64,000 bases of DNA, taken from NCBI GenBank assembly GCA_963748295.1, contig CAVVIH010000006.1, positions 1,488,001 through 1,552,000 of the forward strand, written 5' to 3'. Positions within the stretch are counted from its first letter, which is position 1; every line of letters starts with the position of its first letter. Below, in pieces: positions 21,313 to 30,313 of this stretch. The translations under genes and the position numbers were made by a program. Source of the DNA: CAVVIH01 sp963748295. GTDB lineage: Bacteria; Acidobacteriota; Vicinamibacteria; Vicinamibacterales; 2-12-FULL-66-21. A model generated the notes under the pieces. The model was not told the origin of the DNA and made no database searches. It saw nothing but the letters and a program-made list of their open reading frames with translations.

Positions 21313-22713
21313 ATGCGCGCGATCATGAAAGCTGGCGGCGCCCTGCTGGTGACCGGCGCCCTCGCCGCGGCGGCGGCACCGTCATTCCCCTTCGCCGCGT
21401 CCGCTCCGCGTCCGGGTGTGGACTGGCCGCAGTTTCGCGGCATCAAGGCGGACGGCACGTCGGATGCGCACGCAACCGCCGACAGATGGAACGTCGCGTC
21501 GAATGACGGCATCGCGTGGAAAACCCCCATCCCCGGCCTCGGGTTGTCGAGTCCGATTGTGTGGGGCGACCTGGCCTGCCTGACGACGTCGATCAGCGGC
21601 ATGAAGGATGCGGGACTCAAAGTCGGGCTGTACGGCGACATCAAGCCTGTTCAGGACGACACCGAGCACGAGTGGCGGGTCTACTGTCTGGACAAGAAGA
21701 CCGGTGCGGTGAAGTGGCAGCAGACCGCGCACAAGGGCGTGCCGAAGATCAAGCGCCACACCAAGGCGACGCACGCCAACTCCACGCTGGCCACCGACGG
21801 CGAGCGCCTGATCGCATTCTTCGGCTCAGAGGGCCTCTACGCCTACGACATGTCCGGCAAACTGCTCTGGAAACGCGACCTCGGCGTGCTCGATGCCGGC
21901 TTCTTCATGGTTCCGGAGGCGCAGTGGGAAACCGGCAGCTCGCCGGTCATTCACGACAACGTCGTGGTCGTGCAGGTGGACGTCCAGAAGGACTCGTTCC
22001 TCGGCGCGTTCGATGCGCGCACCGGCAATGATCTCTGGCGCACGGCGCGCGGCGACGTGCCGACATGGGGCACGCCGACCATCCACACGGTGAAAGGACA
22101 GACGCAGATCATCGTCAATGGCTGGCGGCACGCGGGCGCCTACGATTTCAAGACCGGCAAGGAGATCTGGAAGATCAACGGCGGCGGCGACATTCCCGTG
22201 CCGACTCCCGTCGTGCACGACGGCCTGATCTACATCACCAATGCGCATGGGTCCGCGGGGGCCCCCGTCTATGCCGTCCGCGAAACGGCCAGCGGCGACA
22301 TCAGCCTCGCGGCGGGGACAACCACCAACGAAGGCATCGCGTGGAGCTATCCGCGTGACGGCGGGTACATGTGCACGCCGCTCGTGTACCGCGGCCTGGT
22401 CTACATCGTGAAGTACAACGGCGTCCTCAGCGTCTACGACGCGAAGACCGGCGAGAAGAAGTTCCAGGAACGTCTCGCCGACGGCAAGTCGGCATTCACG
22501 TCGTCACCGGTCGCGGCCGACGGCAAGGTCTATTTGGCGAGCGAGGAAGGCCACGTCTACGTTCTGAAGGCGGGACCGGCCTTCGAGGTCGTCTCCGAGA
22601 ACGAGATGGGAGAAAGCGTGCTGGCAACGCCGGCGATCTCGGAAGGGACGCTGCTGTTCCGGACGCAGGGGAACGTCGTCGCCGTGAAGCCGTCCGCCAA
22701 GAAGCCGTCCTGA
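21313..22713 (+). CDS. Secreted PQQ-like beta-propeller protein
   Basis: ATG 21313 follows GGAGG at 8 bp and opens a signal peptide (MRAIMKAGGALLVTGALAAA). The mature protein starts with GVDWPQFRGIKADG, the WPQFRG tag common in this family. It then shows repeated propeller blades (WRVYCLDKKTGAVKW; LYAYDMSGKLLWKRDLG; VYDAKTGEKKFQERLADG; VYLASEEGHVYVLKAG). Length is 466 residues. Proteins of this type may bind PQQ or act as structural propellers; no electron-transfer motif is seen. It ends 2 bp before the GT-C glycosyltransferase, so the two are likely co-transcribed. Confidence 0.85.
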   Translation: MRAIMKAGGALLVTGALAAAAAPSFPFAASAPRPGVDWPQFRGIKADGTSDAHATADRWNVASNDGIAWKTPIPGLGLSSPIVWGDLACLTTSISGMKDAGLKVGLYGDIKPVQDDTEHEWRVYCLDKKTGAVKWQQTAHKGVPKIKRHTKATHANSTLATDGERLIAFFGSEGLYAYDMSGKLLWKRDLGVLDAGFFMVPEAQWETGSSPVIHDNVVVVQVDVQKDSFLGAFDARTGNDLWRTARGDVPTWGTPTIHTVKGQTQIIVNGWRHAGAYDFKTGKEIWKINGGGDIPVPTPVVHDGLIYITNAHGSAGAPVYAVRETASGDISLAAGTTTNEGIAWSYPRDGGYMCTPLVYRGLVYIVKYNGVLSVYDAKTGEKKFQERLADGKSAFTSSPVAADGKVYLASEEGHVYVLKAGPAFEVVSENEMGESVLATPAISEGTLLFRTQGNVVAVKPSAKKPS

Positions 22714-22715
22714 TC

Positions 22716-24221
22716 GTGCGGGCGTCACCGGTCGTGTTGCGCGTGGCGGCGAGGATCGACCGCCACCGCTTCGCGACGCTGACCGTCATTGCCGCCGCCA
22801 TCATCTACTCGGCGGCAATCCGCGCCGCCGCCAAGCCGTTCTGGCACGACGAGATCTTCACCATTCTGCTCGCCGACCTGCCGTCGCTCGCCGACGTCTG
22901 GGGCGCGATGCACGATGGCGTCGATCTGGCGCCGCCGCTGACGACGCTCCTTACAAGGGTCGTCCGTGGCTGGCTGGGCGAGGGGCCGATCGTCACCCGG
23001 CTGGTTCCGATCGCCAGCTTCGTAGCGATGATGTTCGTGCTGTTCGAGTTCGTGCGCCGCCGATCGAACGCGACAGCCGCCATGACGGCCGCGCTCTTCC
23101 CGATCCTGACCGCCGCGTACCGTCATTCCTACGAGGCGCGCGCGTATGCGCTGATGATGGCGCTCTTCGCGATCGCGCTGTTCGCCTGGGCAGAGGCGGC
23201 CGCAGGCCGCAGCCGGACCAGGAACCTGACTCTCCTTACTATCGCGCTTGCCGCGGGCATGTGGAACCACTACTACGCGGCGTTGACGTACGTCCCTGTT
23301 GCCTGCGGCGAGGCGGTCAGGACGTGGCGGTCGCGGCAGCTCGATCGTGGCGTATTCGCGGCAGTGGCGCTGTCGGTCGTGCCGTCGCTTCCCATGTTCG
23401 CGCTGGCGTCGGCGGCATCCGCGCAGAGCGCGACTTTCTGGTCGCCTGCATCATTCGATCAAATCGTCGAGACCTACTACTTCCTGCTGGAACCGCTGTT
23501 CGTCAGGCGTTTCGCCGTCGTCCTGATAATCCTTCTCGTGGTGATCGGTCTGTCGTGGCTCAAGAAGACCGGGAAGCAGGCAGAGCCGCACCAGCTTCCG
23601 CCGCACGAGACTGCGGCGTTGCTTGCCGCCGTGCTCGTACCGATCGCGGGAGTACTGCTTGGTGTGTTCGTCACCGGCGTCTTCGTGCCAAGGTATGCGC
23701 TGCCGGCTGTCGCCGGCATCAGCCTTCTGGTTGCATTCGCGATCCCTCGCTCGACCCGCGCCGAGCTCGTCCTGCCTCTCGTGCTGCTCGTGTCGACCGC
23801 GGAGCTGCTGTTCCCCGTTCCTCGCGTCGGAGATCCATTCGAGGCAAGGCCGGTGCTCGTCGATGCGCTCAAGTCGCCGGGGCCTACCGCGATCACGGGA
23901 GGGCTCACGTATCTTCAACTGTGGTACTACGCACCTGCGGCGCTGAAGCCCCGGCTCGTCTACATCGCGGATCCGTCGAGCGCACGCCGCCTGACCGGAT
24001 CGGACACGATCGATCTGGGCCTGCTGGCGTTGTCGCGGTGGACGACGGTGGGGGCAGTGCCCTTCGCTGGGTTCCGGCTGCAGCACCGGACGTTTCGCGT
24101 CTACGCCTATGGCTCGGGATGGCTTCTCGACCGGCTGCGTGAATCGGGCGCCGAACTGGAGGAGCGTGAGGCCGAGGCCAGCGCGCAGCTCTATATCGTG
24201 CGCCTTCGAGCCGCAGATTGA
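22716..24221 (+). CDS. GT-C fold membrane glycosyltransferase (GT39-like)
   Basis: The protein has about 501 residues, starting at GTG 22716 right after the previous stop. The first membrane helix (FATLTVIAAAIIYSAAIRAA) is followed by KPFWHDEIFTILLADLP, where the Asp-Glu pair in the first outer loop is the catalytic signature of GT-C enzymes that use polyprenyl-phosphate sugars. About nine further hydrophobic segments follow, with RHSYEARAYALMMALFAIAL and GMWNHYYAALTYVPV typical of family members. A soluble C-terminal tail of about 120 residues ends the protein. The sugar donor and acceptor cannot be told from sequence. Several upstream in-frame starts are possible. Confidence 0.75.
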   Translation: MRASPVVLRVAARIDRHRFATLTVIAAAIIYSAAIRAAAKPFWHDEIFTILLADLPSLADVWGAMHDGVDLAPPLTTLLTRVVRGWLGEGPIVTRLVPIASFVAMMFVLFEFVRRRSNATAAMTAALFPILTAAYRHSYEARAYALMMALFAIALFAWAEAAAGRSRTRNLTLLTIALAAGMWNHYYAALTYVPVACGEAVRTWRSRQLDRGVFAAVALSVVPSLPMFALASAASAQSATFWSPASFDQIVETYYFLLEPLFVRRFAVVLIILLVVIGLSWLKKTGKQAEPHQLPPHETAALLAAVLVPIAGVLLGVFVTGVFVPRYALPAVAGISLLVAFAIPRSTRAELVLPLVLLVSTAELLFPVPRVGDPFEARPVLVDALKSPGPTAITGGLTYLQLWYYAPAALKPRLVYIADPSSARRLTGSDTIDLGLLALSRWTTVGAVPFAGFRLQHRTFRVYAYGSGWLLDRLRESGAELEEREAEASAQLYIVRLRAAD

Positions 24222-24270
24222 CGCGGGCAGGCCTGCAAAACGACCCGTACCGGCCGATACTGGATCTGTC

Positions 24271-24480
24271 ATGTTTTACTTCTTCCAGCGCGGGTCGGAT
24301 TTCCTGCAGTGCGAGATCCGCGGCGATGACGTCAGCGGGTACGAAATCGTCATCACCGAGCCGAAGCGGGCCGAACGGCGGGAGCAGTTCACCACATCCG
24401 CGGCGGCCTACGAGCGCTGGCTGAAACTCCAGGAGGCGCTGGTGGCGGAAGGGTGGTGGGGCCCGCACGGGCGGGATTGA
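24271..24480 (+). CDS. Small hypothetical protein
   Basis: The protein has 69 residues from ATG 24271: MFYFFQRGSDFLQCEIRGDD, then YEIVITEPKRAERREQF and YERWLKLQEALVAEGWWGP. Aromatic-rich strands followed by an amphipathic helix suggest a small folded domain. Codon use matches neighbours. It lies 49 bp after the glycosyltransferase on the same strand. Function is unknown. Confidence 0.55.
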   Translation: MFYFFQRGSDFLQCEIRGDDVSGYEIVITEPKRAERREQFTTSAAAYERWLKLQEALVAEGWWGPHGRD

Positions 24481-24667
24481 CTCACGCCGCGCACACTGCT
24501 GCTAATCGATGCCTCGAAATAGCACACCCGGCTGCTGACGCCTTTCAGGCGTTCCGCTGCGTCCGTTCACCCCCAAAATACTGACCCTTCGACACTAAAC
24601 GCCTCCGGCCGGTGGCTGTCCTGGGCTGGCGCTCGGCTTGCGTCATGCGCTGAGTTACTCCAACTCC
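24481..24667. other. 187-bp leader region upstream of the HD-GYP gene
   Basis: No gene is visible. A short hairpin CGCC-TTTCA-GGCG lies at about 24540. I looked for a c-di-GMP riboswitch ahead of this signalling gene and did not recognise one. Confidence 0.4.
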
Positions 24668-25624
24668 ATGAAGCCAAGGTTCGGCCGTATCGAGGAAGTC
24701 AATAAAGAGCTGTGGCTGCTGCTGTCGCTGTTCGTGATCTGCCTGGTGATGAACCTGCTGGTGGACGCGCAGCGCATGGTGCTCAGCTTCTACACCCTGC
24801 CGACGATTGGATCCGCCTACCTCTATGGACGCCGCCACGCGACGCTGACCGCCTTCGGGAGCGTGCTGCTGGTGTGCCTGATGACGTGGTACAACCCCGT
24901 GCTGTTCGCCGCCGCCAAGGACATGCCGGTAACCGCGACCCGGTGGCTCGACATCACGATCTGGGGCGGCGTGCTGATCATCACCGGCTACTCGATGGGC
25001 ACGCTGTGCGACCATCGCGCACACCAGATCACTGAGCTGCGCGAGACCTATCACGGCGTGCTGATGATCCTCCGGCACTTCATCGCGAAGGATACGTACA
25101 CCGAGAACCACTCCTATCGCGTCTCTGTGTATGCAGCACGCATTGCCGCGGCGCTCGACCTTCCCTTCGATCGCGTCGAGGACGTCCGGGCGGCCGCGCT
25201 GCTGCACGATATCGGCAAGCTCGATGTGAGCCGCGAGCTGCTTTACAAGGCGGCGCGCCTCACCAAGGAAGAGTACGAACAGATGCAGCAGCACGTGGCG
25301 AAGGGCGTCGCCATGCTCGAGCCCGTCGGCGGCTCGCTGCGCCGCGTGATCCCGATCGTGCTCTCGCATCACGACAAGTTCGATGGCTCGGGATACCATC
25401 CGAACCGCGGCGACGAGATCCCGCTCGAGGCACGCATCATCTCGGTCGCCGACGTCTACGATTCGCTGACGAGCGACCGGCCCTACCGCAAGGCCATGTC
25501 GCCGTTCGAAGCCAAAGAGATCATCGTGAAAGGCAGCGGCACCGACTTCGACCCGCACGTGGTGGAGGCGTTCACGGAAGCCTTCCGCCGCGGCGAACTC
25601 GAAGTACCGACGGTTGTCGTCTGA
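24668..25624 (+). CDS. Membrane HD-GYP-type phosphodiesterase
   Basis: The protein has 318 residues. Three or four membrane segments fill residues 14-110 (LWLLLSLFVICLVMNLLV; GVLIITGYSMG). The HD domain follows: ENHSYRVSVYAARIA, LLHDIGK (His180, Asp181), QHVAKGVAMLE, VLSHHDKFDGSGYHPN (His234-235) and ARIISVADVYDSLTSDRPYR. These enzymes hydrolyse cyclic di-GMP. The canonical GYP triplet reads GYH here, with Pro one residue later, so activity or specificity could differ. ATG 24668 is preferred over a TTG ten codons earlier. A PilZ protein starts 10 bp downstream, making a c-di-GMP signalling operon likely. Confidence 0.88.
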   Translation: MKPRFGRIEEVNKELWLLLSLFVICLVMNLLVDAQRMVLSFYTLPTIGSAYLYGRRHATLTAFGSVLLVCLMTWYNPVLFAAAKDMPVTATRWLDITIWGGVLIITGYSMGTLCDHRAHQITELRETYHGVLMILRHFIAKDTYTENHSYRVSVYAARIAAALDLPFDRVEDVRAAALLHDIGKLDVSRELLYKAARLTKEEYEQMQQHVAKGVAMLEPVGGSLRRVIPIVLSHHDKFDGSGYHPNRGDEIPLEARIISVADVYDSLTSDRPYRKAMSPFEAKEIIVKGSGTDFDPHVVEAFTEAFRRGELEVPTVVV

Positions 25625-25634
25625 TGCTCCGCCA

Positions 25635-26435
25635 ATGCCAGCATCGAGCGCTCTCGAACTGCCGATAGCAGAAGCCGTACACGCGGCGGCGAGCGGTATC
25701 GAGCGGCGCATCCATCGGCGCCTCAGGCCCGAGGAGGTTCAGTGGCTCCGCCAGGTGCGGCTGAAGAACGGACCGGAGGTCTCGCTGGTCGACATCTCGT
25801 CGGGCGGAGCGCTGGTCGAGGCGCGCGTGCAGCTGAAACCCGGCTCCAGCGTCACGCTGCAGATGACCACGAGCGGCCGCCTCGTCGAAATCGCGTCCGA
25901 CGTGTTGCGCTGCGGCATCGCGACGCTCGACGGCGCAGCGACCTATCGCGGCGCCTTCGTCTTCGCGCAGCCGATCGAAATCATGGAGCTGGCGCGGGCG
26001 CAGCTCAACGGCGGGATCGATCGCGCCGCCGCGGCCGCGGCGTGGCAGAAGATCGTCGTGCGCTACCGCGAAGGCAGCACGCTGAAGGGCTATACGGTCG
26101 ACTTCCATCCATCCCGTGGCCACTTCTCGCTATGGCCGTCGGTCGACGCCCACAAAAGCGACCGCGTCATGGTGCCGCTCGCGCGGCTGAAGGCGTTGTT
26201 TTTCGTCAAGACGTTCGACGGCAACAAATGGCACGTCGCCGCGGAATCACCTCACGCCGCATCCGCTGGCCGCAAGATCGAGGTGACGTTCTTCGACAAG
26301 GAAGTGGTCCGCGGCACGACGCTGGGCTATCGGCCCGATGGCGTCGGCTTCTTCATCACGCCGCTCGACAGCGGCAGCAACAACCAGCGCGTGTTCGTCG
26401 TCAACAGCGCCGTGCACCAGGTCAAGTTCCCCTGA
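25635..26435 (+). CDS. PilZ-domain protein
   Basis: The protein has 266 residues, starting 10 bp after the HD-GYP gene. Near the N-terminus it shows an arginine cluster (IERRIHRRLRPEE) and VSLVDISSGGALVEARVQL, matching the RxxxR and D/NxSxxG motifs by which PilZ domains bind c-di-GMP. The rest (EGSTLKGYTVDFHPSRGHFS; KIEVTFFDKEVVRGTTLGY) forms a beta-rich region of about 130 residues without a recognised family. It probably transmits c-di-GMP levels set by the upstream phosphodiesterase to an unknown target. Confidence 0.75.
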   Translation: MPASSALELPIAEAVHAAASGIERRIHRRLRPEEVQWLRQVRLKNGPEVSLVDISSGGALVEARVQLKPGSSVTLQMTTSGRLVEIASDVLRCGIATLDGAATYRGAFVFAQPIEIMELARAQLNGGIDRAAAAAAWQKIVVRYREGSTLKGYTVDFHPSRGHFSLWPSVDAHKSDRVMVPLARLKALFFVKTFDGNKWHVAAESPHAASAGRKIEVTFFDKEVVRGTTLGYRPDGVGFFITPLDSGSNNQRVFVVNSAVHQVKFP

Positions 26436-26543
26436 ACGCTCTTCGCTTATCTTTCGTACCCGCTTCCACCGAACCAATCTCTTCTGTTGCGACGGTACCC
26501 CTTCTGCGGTTACTGTTCGTGGGCCCTTTTAGAGGCCGCGCCA

Positions 26544-27206
26544 ATGGCAGCAAGGATCCTGATAGTCGACGACGACCCCACGACTCGAGTGGGCCTTGCG
26601 GAACTGCTGCAGCAGTCCGGTTACGAGACCACCGCTGTGCCGAGTTTCGAGCAGGCGGCGCGGCTGATTCGCACGGCGCCGCCGGACCTGCTGATCGCCG
26701 ACGTCCGTCTCGGACCTTTCAACGGCCTGCAGCTGGTCATCAGCAGTCCGACGCCTCTGGCCGCGATCATCATCACCGGCTTTGCGGATCCCGTCCTCGA
26801 GTCGGATGCCCGACGGCGCGGCGCCGACTACGTGCTGAAGCCGGTGGACGCGAAGGCGCTGCTCGAGCTCGTCGAAGCCAAGCTCTCGGCGGCGCGCCCG
26901 CACTTCACCGCCACCCGCCGCTGGGACCGCAAGGCCGTCGTCGGCGGCCTGCCCGCGCGGATCGACGACGAGCCGGCGCGGATTGTCGACGTCAGCTACG
27001 GCGGGATTCGATTCGAGATGGCCGGCGAGCCGGAACGCACACCTCCACCATCGTTTCTGATGACGCTTCCGTCGGCGCAGTTGACCGTCAAGGCCACCCT
27101 GGTGTGGAAGAGCCTGGTTGAAGGCCAGACCTGGCTGTGCGGGGCCGCGCTCTCCGAGAGCACGGCATCATCTGAATGGTTCGGCCTGGTCGACGCGCTG
27201 TCGTAA
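26544..27206 (+). CDS. Response regulator receiver fused to PilZ domain
   Basis: The protein has 220 residues. The receiver domain, residues 1-118, has the acidic pair in ILIVDDDPTTRVG, the phospho-acceptor Asp in LLIADVRLGPFNG, Thr in IIITGFADP and Lys in YVLKPVDAKALLE. A PilZ-like domain follows (ATRRWDRKAVVGGLPARI, VDVSYGGIRFEM). The fusion would couple phosphorylation to c-di-GMP binding. No histidine kinase lies nearby, so the partner is encoded elsewhere. It is the third c-di-GMP-related gene in a row, 108 bp after the previous one. Confidence 0.85.
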   Translation: MAARILIVDDDPTTRVGLAELLQQSGYETTAVPSFEQAARLIRTAPPDLLIADVRLGPFNGLQLVISSPTPLAAIIITGFADPVLESDARRRGADYVLKPVDAKALLELVEAKLSAARPHFTATRRWDRKAVVGGLPARIDDEPARIVDVSYGGIRFEMAGEPERTPPPSFLMTLPSAQLTVKATLVWKSLVEGQTWLCGAALSESTASSEWFGLVDALS

Positions 27207-27239
27207 CCCCTCAGCCACCGCCTGGCTCCCCGATTCGGA

Positions 27240-29837
27240 TTATTCGTTACGCAGAGCGATTAGCGGGCTGACCCGGAGCGCCCGCGCGATTGGAAGCAGA
27301 CTGCCAGTTGCGGCCATCACCAGCGCCAGCAACGCAGCCGAGGCGAACGTCACGACGTCGGACGGGCTGACGCCGGCGAGGAGCGCCGACAGCCACTTCC
27401 CCGCATTCCACGACAACACCAGACCGATGACCAGGCCGAAGGCGGTCAGCGCAATCGCCTGGCCGGCAATCAGCCGGACGATGCTCCGATCGCTCGCGCC
27501 GAGCGCCATGCGCACGCCGATCTCGTGCAGGCGCGTCGAGACGTGGAATGCGAGCAGGCCGTGAATGCCGAGCGCGGCAAGCAGGAAGGCAATCACCGCG
27601 AACGCGCCGAGCGCCCGCAGCTGCACCTGCCGCGACTCGGTTTCGCCCGCAACGATGTCGGCCAGCGGACGGATGCTGCCAATCGGCTGCTGCGGATCCG
27701 CGCGCGCGATGATCTGCCTGACCGAAGGCACCAGGCTCGCGAGCGGCACCGACGCCTGGATCGCCAGATCCTTCGGCGCATAGAACGGGATGCTGTTGTC
27801 CGGAATCTGCCGCGACGGCAGATAGACCTGCGGCTCGCTGTCGGTTCGCTCGAGCCCGCGGACGCGGATGTCGCCAACGACGCCGACGACGGTGCGCTCG
27901 GCAAAGGCGATGAAGAACACCCGCCCGAGCGGATTCTGCCCGGGCCAGTGCTGTCGGACGAAGGCCTGACTGACGACCGCAACCGGCTGGGTCGATGCAC
28001 TATCGGCGTCCGTCACGTCCCGTCCCTGGAGAATCGGAATGCCGAGCGTTGAAAAGAACCCGGGCGTGATCTGACGCAGGCTCGCCATGCGCGTGTCGGA
28101 AGGATCTGGCTTGCTGCCATCGGGCGTGACCGGCCAGACGCCGCCGCGCCAGACCATCGGCAAGAAGCTGATGTAGGCGGCGTCGGCAACTCCTGGCAGC
28201 GCTTTCACGTCCCTCAACACCGCGTCATAGAACTGCTGCCGTCGTGCGGTCGCGCCGTATTTCGGCAGCGGCAGTTCGGTCCTCATCGTCAGCACGCCTT
28301 CGGTGCGAAATCCTGGCTCCGTTTGCTGCACGCGCAGGAGCGCGCGAATCAGCAGGCCGGCACACACCAGGAGCACCACGGACACCGCGACCTCGGCGAT
28401 GACGAGTACGGAACGGATTCGCTGCGTTTGCTGGCTGGCGCCGGCGCGGCCGCCTTCGCGCAGACCGGTCATCGCCGTCTCGCGGCGCACGCGCAGCGCG
28501 GGCACGATGCCAAAGCCGATGCCGGTCAGGCACGTCACGGCTCCCGCGAACAGCAGAACACGCAGATCGATCGGGGGAATGTCCGCTATCGGCAGCGTCG
28601 TCGGAACCAGGCGCGCGGCGAGGGGGTTGCCGAGGTAAGCGATCAGGACGCCCGCGCCGCCGCCGATCGCCGCCAGGAACAGGCTTTCGGTCAGCATCTG
28701 CCGGATGACCCGTTCCATGCCGGCGCCGAGCGCGAGACGCACCGCCAGCTCGCGCTGGCGCGAGAGCGATCGCGACAGCAGCAGGTTCGCCAGGTTCGTG
28801 CACGCGATCAGCAGCACGCAGAGCGATCCGCCGAGAAGCGCGCCGAGCATGAGCCGCGCCCGGTCGGACACCTGATCGCGGAGCATGTGAACAAAGGCGC
28901 CAGTTCCCTTGTTCTCGGCGGGAAACGCCTTGGCGAGACGATCGGCGATGACGTCCATCTCGGCGCGGGCCTGTTCGAGCGTCACCCCCCGCCGCAGGCG
29001 CGCCACCGGCTTGATATACGTGTCGGTGCGATCCTCGAAGTGCTCCGCTGCGAAGCGAACCGGCTTCCAGAACTCTGTTTCGCGATACGGGAAGAAGAAG
29101 CCCCGCGGCATGACGCCGATCACTTCACTCGGTTCGTTGTTCATCAGCACCTTGCGGCCGATCACGTTCGGATCCGCGCCGAAGATGGTGCGCCACGTTC
29201 CGTCGCTGAGGACCACGACACCCGGCGCCCCGGGGCGATCGTCGGCTTCCGTGAAAACCCGTCCCAACGCGGGCTGAACCCCGAGCACGCCCAGCAGCTC
29301 CCACGTCATGAAACTGCCCTGGAGCCGGACCGGATCGGAGACGCCCACCAGGTTCGCGGAACGATCGGTGTAGACCCCCATGTTCTCGAACGATGTGCTC
29401 TGCGCCTTCCAGTCGCGATAATTTCCGGGCGACAGCTCCATTCGTCCGTAGCCGCGATACGACTGATCCTGCCAGAGCTGAACGAGCCGATCGCTCTCCG
29501 GAAACGGCAGCGGCCGCAGGAACACGTGATTGGCGACGGAGAACGCCGCGGTCGTCGCGCCGATGCCAACCGCCGCGACGAGGATCACCGTTGCCGAGAA
29601 GCCCGGCATCCGCACGAGCGTACGCGCAACGTAGCGGAGATCCTGCCGCAGGATGTCGGCGTGGACGGGCAGCGCGTTCGAGACGATGTCGGCAATCGCA
29701 CGGCACCAGAGCAGCGCTCGGGCGCCTGGACCAGGCGCGTCGCGCAGCTCGTTGGCAAAGACGGCCGTCATTTCCCGGCCGTACTCGGCGCGAAACGACG
29801 ACGGATAGAGCCTGAGGAGCGCGCGGTAGAACAGCAT
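27240..29837 (-). CDS. ADOP-family ABC permease (intact)
   Basis: The protein has 865 residues with an unbroken frame. The N-terminus carries the other type of permease prefix (MLFYRALLRLYPSSFRAEYG), followed by the first FtsX/MacB half (GFSATVILVAAVGIGATTAA), paired helices near residues 340-430 and the second half ending with SLLPIARALRVSPLIALRNE. As in other ADOP proteins there is no ATPase domain. It starts 2 bp after the padR stop and forms a two-gene operon with it. The substrate is unknown. Confidence 0.9.
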   Translation of the reverse strand: MLFYRALLRLYPSSFRAEYGREMTAVFANELRDAPGPGARALLWCRAIADIVSNALPVHADILRQDLRYVARTLVRMPGFSATVILVAAVGIGATTAAFSVANHVFLRPLPFPESDRLVQLWQDQSYRGYGRMELSPGNYRDWKAQSTSFENMGVYTDRSANLVGVSDPVRLQGSFMTWELLGVLGVQPALGRVFTEADDRPGAPGVVVLSDGTWRTIFGADPNVIGRKVLMNNEPSEVIGVMPRGFFFPYRETEFWKPVRFAAEHFEDRTDTYIKPVARLRRGVTLEQARAEMDVIADRLAKAFPAENKGTGAFVHMLRDQVSDRARLMLGALLGGSLCVLLIACTNLANLLLSRSLSRQRELAVRLALGAGMERVIRQMLTESLFLAAIGGGAGVLIAYLGNPLAARLVPTTLPIADIPPIDLRVLLFAGAVTCLTGIGFGIVPALRVRRETAMTGLREGGRAGASQQTQRIRSVLVIAEVAVSVVLLVCAGLLIRALLRVQQTEPGFRTEGVLTMRTELPLPKYGATARRQQFYDAVLRDVKALPGVADAAYISFLPMVWRGGVWPVTPDGSKPDPSDTRMASLRQITPGFFSTLGIPILQGRDVTDADSASTQPVAVVSQAFVRQHWPGQNPLGRVFFIAFAERTVVGVVGDIRVRGLERTDSEPQVYLPSRQIPDNSIPFYAPKDLAIQASVPLASLVPSVRQIIARADPQQPIGSIRPLADIVAGETESRQVQLRALGAFAVIAFLLAALGIHGLLAFHVSTRLHEIGVRMALGASDRSIVRLIAGQAIALTAFGLVIGLVLSWNAGKWLSALLAGVSPSDVVTFASAALLALVMAATGSLLPIARALRVSPLIALRNE

Positions 29838-29839
29838 CG

Positions 29840-30202
29840 CTAGGTTCTCCGCGGCGAGAACCCGCTGACGCGCGCCAGGCGCAGCAGTTCCGCGAGGCGC
29901 TGCGTCTCGGCCCGCGCGACCGCCTTGCCGAACGGCGTGATGCGGTAGTAGCGGCGGCGCTCGTCGTCGAGTTCGGGCGCCGGGCGCACGCGCAGCTCCT
30001 CGATCAGACCCTGTTCCAGCATGCGCTGAATCGATCGATAGAGGGTGCCCGCGCTCAGCCGCACGTCTCCCGACGTACGCGACGCCACTTCCTGAATGAT
30101 CGCGTAGCCGTGACGATCGGCGTCCGCGAGCGCGAGAAGGATGTGGAAGGTCGCCGACTGCAGCGGCAACAGGGTTTCGGGCGGAGGATCGTGCGTAGCC
30201 AC
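29840..30202 (-). CDS. PadR-family transcriptional regulator
   Basis: The protein has 120 residues from GTG 30202. Winged-helix motifs are ATFHILLALADADRHGYAII, RLSAGTLYRSIQRMLEQGLI and RRRYYRITPFGKAVARAE, matching the PadR pattern GTLY..I..ML..G.I. It precedes an ADOP permease by 2 bp and probably represses that operon. A near-consensus promoter abuts the start codon, which suggests a leaderless message. Confidence 0.9.
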   Translation of the reverse strand: MATHDPPPETLLPLQSATFHILLALADADRHGYAIIQEVASRTSGDVRLSAGTLYRSIQRMLEQGLIEELRVRPAPELDDERRRYYRITPFGKAVARAETQRLAELLRLARVSGFSPRRT

Positions 30203-30208
30203 CAGGTG

Positions 30209-30236
30209 AGTATATGCGATGTGGTTATATTGTCAA
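30209..30236 (-). promoter_or_regulatory. Near-consensus sigma-70-type promoter of padR-ADOP
   Basis: Read on the minus strand: TTGACA (30236-30231), a 16-bp spacer, then TATACT (30214-30209). Only CACCTG separates the -10 box from GTG 30202, so transcription should begin at or next to the start codon. The AT-rich box stands out strongly in this GC-rich DNA. PadR autoregulation here is plausible but no clear dyad was found. Confidence 0.7.
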
Positions 30237-30248
30237 CGGTTAGAGTCG

Positions 30249-30312
30249 CGTGCCACATGCGACGTGCAGCTTGTCACGTGCGACGTGCTCACGTGCGACG
30301 GGCTCGTGCGAC
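30249..30312. repeat. CACGTGCGACGTG-type repeat, copy 1
   Basis: The element is an imperfect array of (C)ACGTGCGACGTGC units just upstream of the M13 peptidase start. Twenty bases (30270-30289, CTTGTCACGTGCGACGTGCT) recur exactly at 42155-42174, and a reverse-orientation relative lies at 58518-58611. Confidence 0.75.
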
Positions 30313-30313
30313 A

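Noticed and set aside
24481..24667. c-di-GMP riboswitch before the HD-GYP gene
   Set aside because: No recognisable GEMM core or conserved loops were found.
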